From: an uncultured Dehalococcoidia bacterium
Lineage (GTDB): Bacteria > Chloroflexota > Dehalococcoidia > Dehalococcoidales > UBA3254
Assembly (NCBI GenBank): GCA_903890885.1
Contig: CAITCX010000320.1
Span: 1 to 6,345 of the forward strand
Direction of reading: 5' to 3'
DNA: 6,345 nucleotides
The position numbers were made by a program, and so were the translations under genes. Positions 1-4,530 of the stretch are shown here, one piece after another. Positions within the stretch are counted from its first letter, which is position 1. Each line of letters begins with the position of its first letter. Below the pieces are notes generated by a model. The model was not told where the DNA came from. It searched no databases and saw only the letters and a program-made list of their open reading frames with translations.

Positions 1-323
1 ATAAATCCGGAGTGCTGGCTGGTAAAATTAAAACTGAAAAATATTTTCAGAAGAGCCAGGAACAGTCTGTAACAGAAGTAGGGATACTCTCAACCCTGGT
101 TGAAGACCTTTATGTTATTTTGCAGGGTTGGAGCGCTTCAGGTGCGACTGCTGACTTTAAAGTGATGATAAACCCGCTGGTAAGCTGGATATGGATTGGT
201 GGCGGGGTTTTTCTGCTAGGCGGGTTGATTACTTTTTGGCCAAATCGAAAGAATAGTGAGGAAGGCAACGTTAGCAAGTCGGAGTATCAGAAACTGAGAA
301 AGGAAAAGAAAGAAAGTGACTGA
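1..323 (+). CDS. ccmF: Cytochrome c haem lyase subunit CcmF, C-terminal fragment (5' end outside window)
   Basis: CcmF is the large integral membrane subunit of the System I haem lyase. It takes haem from holo-CcmE and promotes its covalent attachment to the CXXCH motif of apocytochrome c on the outer face of the cytoplasmic membrane. The reading frame is open from the first full codon (position 3) to TGA at 321-323, so about 107 residues of a protein usually near 650 are present. A GTG at 12 is an internal codon, not the start. Seen: a soluble stretch with a Thr-Glu-Val-Gly-Ile then Asp-Leu-Tyr-Val pattern typical of the CcmF periplasmic loop, then the hallmark final helix with Asn-Pro-Leu-Val-x-Trp-Ile-Trp-Ile-Gly-Gly (bases about 171-207), then a basic cytoplasmic tail. 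The stop overlaps the ccmA start by 8 bases, which implies translational coupling. The NrfE/CcmF split cannot be resolved from this tail, but the ccmABC neighbours favour CcmF. Confidence 0.9.
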   Translation, partial: KSGVLAGKIKTEKYFQKSQEQSVTEVGILSTLVEDLYVILQGWSASGATADFKVMINPLVSWIWIGGGVFLLGGLITFWPNRKNSEEGNVSKSEYQKLRKEKKESD

Positions 324-1047
324 TCAAATTCAAGCGGGCCCTCAGGATTTTGCTATCGAGGCCAACCGGCTTTACAAGTCGTTCAATGAAAAGGTGGCCT
401 TGAAAGAGGTTGACTTTAAGGTAGCCGCCGGTGAATCTCTAGCCGTATTTGGGCCCAACGGTGCGGGAAAAACTACCCTGATAAAGATCTTGGCCTCTAT
501 CATGAATCCTTCCTCCGGGACTGTTTTAATTAACGGGCTGAGCGCGAGAGGTGAGGCCGAGAAGGTCAGACGGCAAATCGGTGTAGTCACTCACAATACG
601 TTCCTTTATAATAATCTGACTGCTTTCGAGAACCTGGATTTTTATCGCAGGCTCTATGATGTGCCCAGAGAGAGAATTCTGGAAGTATTAGCCCTGGTCG
701 GTCTGCAAAATCGTTTGCATGATTATGCCGGGATTCTTTCCAGGGGTATGCAGCAAAGGTTGTCCATAGCCAGGGCTTTGTTACATAAGCCAGGCATAAT
801 TCTTCTGGATGAACCTGAAACCGGTTTGGACCAACAGGCTTCTGATCTTCTCTGGCAAGTCTTGAAAAACAACGATAAAGAAAAGCGCACGTTAATAATG
901 GCTACCCACAGTTTGGAACGAGGACTGCAGGTGGCTGACAGGGTAGTAATTTTGGTCCGGGGCCAGATAGTATTCCAGGGGAAAAAGCCTGATCTTGATT
1001 TGGCTGGATTGAAGCAAGCCTATAAACTTTATACGGGAGTAATTTGA
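316..1047 (+). CDS. ccmA: Haem exporter/CcmE-release ABC ATPase CcmA
   Basis: CcmA is the cytoplasmic ATPase of the CcmABCD complex. ATP hydrolysis drives release of holo-CcmE from CcmC so that haem can go on to CcmF. The 243-residue protein is slightly longer than the usual 200-220. Seen in order: Walker A GPNGAGKT at residues 46-53; a Q-loop region Val-Thr-His-Asn-Thr-Phe-Leu-Tyr around 91-98, with Asn where many ABC proteins have Gln; ABC signature Ser-Arg-Gly-Met-Gln at 142-146, a variant of LSGGQ; Walker B IILLDEP at 161-167; D-loop Gly-Leu-Asp near 170-172; switch His198. The start is GTG at 316, inside the end of ccmF, with AAAGGA at 299-304. I see no other start codon before the conserved N-terminal strand, although about 13 residues precede the usual family beginning. 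The stop overlaps the ATG of ccmB (TGATG). Taken alone it resembles other ABC ATPases; the neighbouring ccmB and ccmC make the assignment firm. Confidence 0.95.
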   Translation: MTDQIQAGPQDFAIEANRLYKSFNEKVALKEVDFKVAAGESLAVFGPNGAGKTTLIKILASIMNPSSGTVLINGLSARGEAEKVRRQIGVVTHNTFLYNNLTAFENLDFYRRLYDVPRERILEVLALVGLQNRLHDYAGILSRGMQQRLSIARALLHKPGIILLDEPETGLDQQASDLLWQVLKNNDKEKRTLIMATHSLERGLQVADRVVILVRGQIVFQGKKPDLDLAGLKQAYKLYTGVI

Positions 1048-1718
1048 TGGCATTCTGGCGCAAGGTATTGGCTATCACCCGCAAGGACATTATTTCCGAA
1101 TTTAGAGCGAGAGAAATAATTGGCTCGGTGCTGGTCTTTGTATTGTTGGTTATATTGATCTTCAATTTTGCTTTTGGAGCGGCCAATGAAGTGATCAGTA
1201 AAACTGCCCCTGGCATGTTGTGGGTTACCTTTGCCTTCGCCGGGGTATTGAGCCTTAACCGGGCTTTTATCATGGAGAAAGAAGAAGGCTGTTTGGAAGG
1301 CCTGATGGTAGCTCCCATCAGCCGTGATATTATTTATGCGGGCAAGATGCTCAGCTGCCTGGTTTTCCTGTTAGTTGTTGAAGTCATAGCCCTGCCTATT
1401 TTTGCCTTTCTTTTCAATCTGAACGTGTTTTCAGGGGAAATACTAGTAATTACTTTGCTTTCTACGGTAGGCTTTGTGGCCTGCGGTACGTTGTTTTCAG
1501 CCCTGGCTGTGAAAACCAGGGCCAGGGAATTGGTGCTCCCGGTTCTCTTTTTGCCCATTGTGATTCCAGTGATAATCTGTGCAGTTAAAGCTACGGGTTT
1601 GGCCATGGAGGGAAAGTCCTGGACAGATATAACTAACTGGCTGCTCATAATCGGATCTTTTGATCTAATTTTTTTAGTGATATCCTTTTGGGTTTTCAGT
1701 TTTGTTATCGAAGAGTAG
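1047..1718 (+). CDS. ccmB: Cytochrome c maturation ABC permease CcmB
   Basis: CcmB is the membrane partner of CcmA in the CcmABCD complex. The protein is 223 residues, normal for the family (about 220). About six hydrophobic segments are visible, near residues 25-45, 55-72, 102-122, 132-155, 163-182 and 200-220. Family-like stretches are the N-terminal Arg-Lys-Asp-Ile-x-x-Glu-Phe-Arg amphipathic segment, the cytoplasmic loop Asn-Arg-Ala-Phe-x-x-Glu-Lys-Glu-Glu-Gly at 71-81, and Arg-Glu-Leu-Val-Leu-Pro followed by a Pro-rich helix near 160-174. I chose ATG at 1047, which shares its A with the ccmA stop. GGGAG at 1035-1039 gives 7-base spacing to it. An in-frame TTG at 1044 would add one residue with only 4-base spacing. 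The CDS ends 9 bases before ccmC. Confidence 0.93.
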   Translation: MAFWRKVLAITRKDIISEFRAREIIGSVLVFVLLVILIFNFAFGAANEVISKTAPGMLWVTFAFAGVLSLNRAFIMEKEEGCLEGLMVAPISRDIIYAGKMLSCLVFLLVVEVIALPIFAFLFNLNVFSGEILVITLLSTVGFVACGTLFSALAVKTRARELVLPVLFLPIVIPVIICAVKATGLAMEGKSWTDITNWLLIIGSFDLIFLVISFWVFSFVIEE

Positions 1719-1727
1719 AGGTGAAGC

Positions 1728-2396
1728 ATGAGGACAAGTTACCTCAGAGGTTTAACCGTACTTGGATTACTGCTCATGTTAGCCGCGTTGTACATGATCT
1801 TCGTTTATGTTCCCACTGAGGCCACTATGGGAGCTGTGCAAAGGATATTTTATTTTCATGTGCCGCTGGCGTGGCTGGCTTTTATGGCCTTTTTCATTGT
1901 TTTCATTTGTAGCGTTGTTTACCTGGTTATGCGTAATCCAAAATGGGACCTGGTGGCCAGTTCTTCGGCAGAAATAGGAGTTATCTTTACTTCTCTGTTT
2001 TTGATATCAGGCAGCCTGTGGGCCAAACCCATCTGGGGCGTTTGGTGGACCTGGGAACCGCGCCTCACCGCTGCCCTGGTTCTCTGGATTATTTATATTG
2101 CCTACTTGTTGGTTCGTTCCTATGTGCAAAATAAAGAACAGGGTGCCAGATTGGCTGCCGTGGTAGGGATAGCTGGTTTTGTTGATGTACCTGTGGTGGC
2201 TCTGGCCGTCGCTCTCTGGCGAACTGATCATCCCAGCCCTGTGATATTCGAAGGCGGTTTAGCGCCTTCGATGTTGTACACGCTCCTGGTTTGCATCACG
2301 GCTTTTAGCGTGTTGTTTCTGGTTCTGTTGCTGCTAAAGCTCACCAATAAGGATATTGAATCCGAAATAAAACAAATTTACAAACAACTTATCTGA
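1728..2396 (+). CDS. ccmC: Haem-handling protein CcmC (WWD-domain family)
   Basis: CcmC binds haem at the outer membrane face and is needed for its covalent attachment to the chaperone CcmE. The 222-residue protein has six hydrophobic segments (near 8-28, 47-67, 80-98, 113-132, 142-163, 178-203). The tryptophan-rich haem-binding motif WGVWWTWEPRLT lies at residues 103-114, between helices 3 and 4. The two external histidines expected as haem ligands are visible as His44 (in Phe-His-Val-Pro) and His168 (in Asp-His-Pro), matching the pair known in E. coli CcmC. The motif carries Glu110 where the classical WWD form has Asp. Length and Arg-Leu-Thr after the motif favour CcmC over CcsA or CcmF. 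ATG at 1728 is preceded by AGAGGTGA at 1717-1724, which overlaps the ccmB stop, so the two are surely co-expressed. Confidence 0.94.
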   Translation: MRTSYLRGLTVLGLLLMLAALYMIFVYVPTEATMGAVQRIFYFHVPLAWLAFMAFFIVFICSVVYLVMRNPKWDLVASSSAEIGVIFTSLFLISGSLWAKPIWGVWWTWEPRLTAALVLWIIYIAYLLVRSYVQNKEQGARLAAVVGIAGFVDVPVVALAVALWRTDHPSPVIFEGGLAPSMLYTLLVCITAFSVLFLVLLLLKLTNKDIESEIKQIYKQLI

Positions 2397-2438
2397 TGTG
2401 ATGTATCCATTTGGTGTGAAATGTTTGTTAATAAGTTC

Positions 2439-2443
2439 AGGAG
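2439..2443 (+). promoter_or_regulatory. Ribosome binding site of the CcmD-like gene
   Basis: AGGAG stands 8 bases before the ATG at 2452. It is the best ribosome binding site in the 283-base gap between ccmC and the protease gene, and is the main non-homology argument that the short reading frame after it is translated. Confidence 0.7.
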
Positions 2444-2451
2444 TGTAATAG

Positions 2452-2613
2452 ATGGATAATCTGGGTTTCCTGTTTGCGGTCTTTGGCATCGCCTGGCTGG
2501 TTTTGTTTTTTTATGTGCTGGTCTTAATTAGAGGCCAGGACAGGTTGCGAAAAGAAGTCACGAGGCTAAATGCTATAATGAAAGAAAAAGGAACGGATAA
2601 ACCCGCTCATTGA
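2452..2613 (+). CDS. ccmD: Small CcmD-like cytochrome c maturation membrane protein (53 aa)
   Basis: CcmD is a small single-helix protein that joins CcmABC and is needed for release of holo-CcmE. This frame runs from ATG 2452 to TGA 2611-2613 and is too short for many gene callers. It shows a short N-terminus, one hydrophobic helix at about residues 5-26 rich in Phe, Leu and Val, a Tyr-Val-Leu at 21-23 near the end of the helix, then a basic, coiled-coil-prone tail with Arg-Leu-Arg-Lys-Glu-Val-x-Arg-Leu (31-39). That layout (outside N-terminus, one helix, cytoplasmic basic tail with Leu heptads) and the place directly after ccmC match CcmD. Sequence conservation in this family is very low, so the call rests on topology, position and the AGGAG ribosome site. 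The gap from ccmC is 55 bases. Confidence 0.75.
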   Translation: MDNLGFLFAVFGIAWLVLFFYVLVLIRGQDRLRKEVTRLNAIMKEKGTDKPAH

Positions 2614-2678
2614 TTTTTCGCTATGTAATCCAACAGCCAGTTGGTATTTCAGATATTTAAGGATTTAAATGTGATTAA

Positions 2679-3620
2679 ATGCGTATAAAGAACTTACTTA
2701 AGCATCCGGTTTTCTGGAGCATTCTGATATTCTTAGCGGCTCAGTTGCTTACTTTTGTGGTTATCACGCGCGAAAACGCGTTTTTAGACAATAATCAGAT
2801 TTATGTTCCTTCGCAGCCGCCGCAGGTGGTATCTTTGTGGCCCGAGACTATCACATCTTCTTCGGGTGAAGTAACCCAAACCCCTGCCTATTCTTCGCTG
2901 GGGCCAATTTTGATTTATTTCCTGGTTGTAATAGTAATTCTGGGAATAGTCCTTTTTGTGATCCCGGTTTTCGCTTTAAAGCTGGCGTTAAGAGCTTTAT
3001 TCGCTTTCTTGTTTTCCTGGGCGATATTCGTTATATCTGTATTATGGTTGCCGTGGGTTGCAGCTGTGGTTATAGCTGCTGCGGTGGGTCTCGTCTGGTA
3101 TTTTATACCCAGAGTATGGATGCAAAACGTAGTTATGATAGCGGCCATGGTCAGCGTGGGAGCAGTATTCGGAAGAATGATCACACCATGGACTTCCATG
3201 ATTCTGCTCATGGCACTGGCTGTCTATGATTATTTGGCAGTTCGCTTTGGTTATATGACCTGGATGGCCAATAAACTGTCTGATTCTAATACGCTGCCAG
3301 CCTTCATGATTCCCAAAACTCTTGTGGAGTGGCGTAATCCTATGAAGGAACCTGCCTTGACCAGAATAGGGGAAGGGACGCCCGCCGACAGGAGGTATTC
3401 CATACTGGGTGGAGGAGACATTGGTTTCCCTCTGTTGCTGGTCTCTTCAGTATATTTTGCTTACGGAATAAAGTCCTACGCTTTTATGGCCTTATTCACC
3501 CTAATCGGTTTGATTGCAGCCTACTGGATTCAGGGCCGTTTTTTAAAAGGCAGACCCATGCCGGCGCTGCCTCCTATCGCTGTGGCCGCTTTGATCGGGC
3601 TCCTTATCTTGCGCTTATAG
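2679..3620 (+). CDS. Presenilin/signal peptide peptidase-type intramembrane aspartyl protease
   Basis: This is a multi-pass membrane protease expected to cut substrate helices inside the lipid bilayer with two aspartates. All three class motifs are seen: Tyr183-Asp184 (AVYDYLAV) in helix 6, Gly244-Gly-Gly-Asp247 (GxGD) at the start of helix 7, and Pro295-Ala-Leu297 before the last helix. Nine hydrophobic segments fit the presenilin fold: near 11-31, 73-98, 103-121, 124-142, 148-166, 170-189, 243-263, 264-284 and 296-313. A polar loop (32-72) follows helix 1 and a charged loop (190-242), with Pro-Ala-Phe-Met-Ile-Pro-Lys, joins helices 6 and 7. The 313-residue length matches the archaeal homologues (PSH, Pfam SPP_2/DUF1119, MEROPS A22) that have been shown to be active proteases. 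The ATG at 2679 directly follows an in-frame TAA at 2676-2678, so no upstream start is possible. The ribosome site AAGGA (2659-2663) is 15 bases away, unusually far. The gene is on the ccm strand, 65 bases after the CcmD-like gene. Substrates are unknown; a role in cytochrome maturation is only a contextual guess. Confidence 0.9.
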   Translation: MRIKNLLKHPVFWSILIFLAAQLLTFVVITRENAFLDNNQIYVPSQPPQVVSLWPETITSSSGEVTQTPAYSSLGPILIYFLVVIVILGIVLFVIPVFALKLALRALFAFLFSWAIFVISVLWLPWVAAVVIAAAVGLVWYFIPRVWMQNVVMIAAMVSVGAVFGRMITPWTSMILLMALAVYDYLAVRFGYMTWMANKLSDSNTLPAFMIPKTLVEWRNPMKEPALTRIGEGTPADRRYSILGGGDIGFPLLLVSSVYFAYGIKSYAFMALFTLIGLIAAYWIQGRFLKGRPMPALPPIAVAALIGLLILRL

Positions 3621-3668
3621 CCAATATCTTGCTACTATGAGCAAATGTAATGCAGACCTGGTTAGTCA

Positions 3669-4286
3669 TCAGGGTTTGCCGTTACTGAGAAAAGAGATAT
3701 CGTTATGGTGTTTCAAGATGAAAATCTTGCCGGTATATATGAAAGTTGTTACCCCGCAGGTGTCCTGGTCGATATTCCAGAAATGAGATTCATCCAGCCC
3801 CAATAAAGCAGACTCCAGGAGTTTGGTTATTATGCGGTGAGTGACTATGACCACGGCTCCTTCCTGATTGTCGGCTATTATTTTATGCACGGCCTTCATA
3901 GCCCTGTTGCGGGCCTTCAGAAGAGATTCTCCTTCAGGTATCTTTGCCAGGTGGGGCTTCTCCTGCCACAACTGGTAAATTTCGGGGTATTCGGTTTTCA
4001 CTTGTTGGACGGAAACACCCTCCCATTTGCCAAAATTGAGGTCAGTTAAATCTTCCAGGGGTTGAGTCGTAACATGCTGACGCAGAGCTACCGCTTCGGC
4101 CGTCTGAAGCGCCCGCTGCAGCGGGCTGCAATAAATCGCTTTAATTATTTTCCGGCTCAGATACTCGCCCAGTTTTTCGGCCTGTTTCAGACCTTGTTCG
4201 CTTAATCCTATAGGCACCCGGCCGCGAAAAATATCGGCCGTGTTCCAGGCAGTTTCACCATGACGAACAATGATTATTTCCAGCAT
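3669..4286 (-). CDS. Histidine phosphatase family protein (phosphoglycerate mutase-like)
   Basis: This 205-residue cytoplasmic protein belongs to the superfamily whose members transfer a phosphate to a catalytic histidine: phosphatases such as CobC/PhoE and cofactor-dependent mutases. Seen: Arg8-His9-Gly10-Glu11 at the end of strand 1 (His9 is the nucleophile), Ser-Pro-Leu-Gln-Arg58-Ala-x-Gln-Thr-Ala, an Asp82-x-Asn-Phe-Gly-x-Trp-Glu-Gly segment where Asp82 sits at the usual acid position (Glu in CobC-like proteins), and Val-Thr-His150-Arg as the second histidine, where most relatives have His-Gly. The substrate cannot be deduced; there are no cobalamin genes nearby to support CobC. I chose ATG at 4286 because it starts directly on the first beta strand and has AAGGGAG 10 bases upstream. 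An in-frame TTG at 4313 would add nine residues upstream of that site. It converges with the protease gene and diverges from the transporter gene. Confidence 0.88.
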   Translation of the reverse strand: MLEIIIVRHGETAWNTADIFRGRVPIGLSEQGLKQAEKLGEYLSRKIIKAIYCSPLQRALQTAEAVALRQHVTTQPLEDLTDLNFGKWEGVSVQQVKTEYPEIYQLWQEKPHLAKIPEGESLLKARNRAMKAVHKIIADNQEGAVVIVTHRIITKLLESALLGLDESHFWNIDQDTCGVTTFIYTGKIFILKHHNDISFLSNGKP

Positions 4287-4296
4287 TTTTGTATTT

Positions 4297-4301
4297 CTCC
4301 C
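4297..4301 (-). promoter_or_regulatory. Ribosome binding site of the histidine phosphatase gene
   Basis: Read on the minus strand, GGGAG (within AAGGGAG) lies 10 bases before ATG at 4286. It decides the start: the alternative TTG at 4313 lies upstream of it and would translate through the site. Confidence 0.65.
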
Positions 4302-4323
4302 TTCTAACCGCAAACTTATCTAT

Positions 4324-4351
4324 ATTTTACATCAGATCAAGCATAAATCAA
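4324..4351 (-). promoter_or_regulatory. Possible sigma-70-type promoter for the histidine phosphatase gene
   Basis: On the minus strand, TTGATT (4351-4346, four of six matches to the -35 consensus) and TAAAAT (4329-4324, five of six to the -10) are separated by 16 bases. Transcription would begin near 4317, giving a leader of about 30 bases that contains the ribosome site. The region is very A+T rich, so chance matches are likely. Confidence 0.35.
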
Positions 4352-4429
4352 GCTGACAACAATATACTTTCAATAAAATAATTAAACTCTGAACAAGTCC
4401 TGATCAAAAGATAAGTATTGCCATTTTCA

Positions 4430-4472
4430 AATCGGCCGATTATTCAATAATTCAAGTTTATGATATGATAAA
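4430..4472. promoter_or_regulatory. Cluster of palindromes, possible operators in the divergent intergenic region
   Basis: Three near-adjacent dyads lie upstream of the transporter: AATCGGCCGATT at 4430-4441 (perfect 12-base palindrome); ATTATT-C-AATAAT at 4439-4451 (perfect arms of six, sharing three bases with the first); and TTTAT-GATATG-ATAAA at 4457-4472 (perfect arms of five, one mismatched pair inside). They sit about 40-80 bases before the presumed transporter transcription start. Multidrug exporters of this family are often controlled by TetR or MarR type repressors that bind such dyads, but no regulator gene is in the window, and the A+T-rich dyads could be chance. Confidence 0.35.
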
Positions 4473-4498
4473 CCGGTATTTTATGAAAACATTGCTAA

Positions 4499-4504
4499 TA
4501 TAAT
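4499..4504 (+). promoter_or_regulatory. Possible -10 element for the transporter gene
   Basis: TATAAT, a perfect -10 hexamer, ends 26 bases before the TTG start. Transcription from about 4511 would leave a short leader holding AAAAGG. I find no good -35 hexamer at 16-18 bases upstream (the bases there read GTATTT), so an activator or a weak promoter would be needed. The stretch is A+T rich. Confidence 0.4.
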
Positions 4505-4514
4505 CAACCACATT

Positions 4515-4520
4515 AAAAGG
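4515..4520 (+). promoter_or_regulatory. Ribosome binding site supporting the TTG start of the transporter gene
   Basis: AAAAGG lies 10 bases before TTG at 4531. An in-frame TAA at 4501-4503 limits the start to this stretch, and TTG 4531 is the only common start codon before the first helix; the next in-frame ATG would cut into helix 1. Confidence 0.6.
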
Positions 4521-4530
4521 TCAAATTAAC

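Noticed and set aside
12..14. GTG as the start of a 103-residue gene
   Set aside because: The frame is open to the window edge and the protein matches only the end of CcmF, so this is an internal valine codon.
1044..1046. TTG as the start of ccmB
   Set aside because: The adjacent ATG at 1047 has better spacing from GGGAG and forms the common TGATG stop/start junction.
902..1729. Two long minus-strand open frames opposite ccmA/ccmB (902-1318 and 1334-1729)
   Set aside because: They lie antisense to well-recognised genes, are rich in Lys/Thr/Ser as expected for mirror frames of hydrophobic proteins, and match no known family.
2630..2644. Hairpin CCAAC-AGCCA-GTTGG as a terminator of the ccm operon
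   Set aside because: Only five pairs, and followed by TATTTC rather than a run of T, so it is not a convincing intrinsic terminator.
3629..3644. Hairpin TTGCT-ACTATG-AGCAA between the convergent protease and phosphatase genes as a terminator
   Set aside because: Five weak pairs with no T run on either strand.
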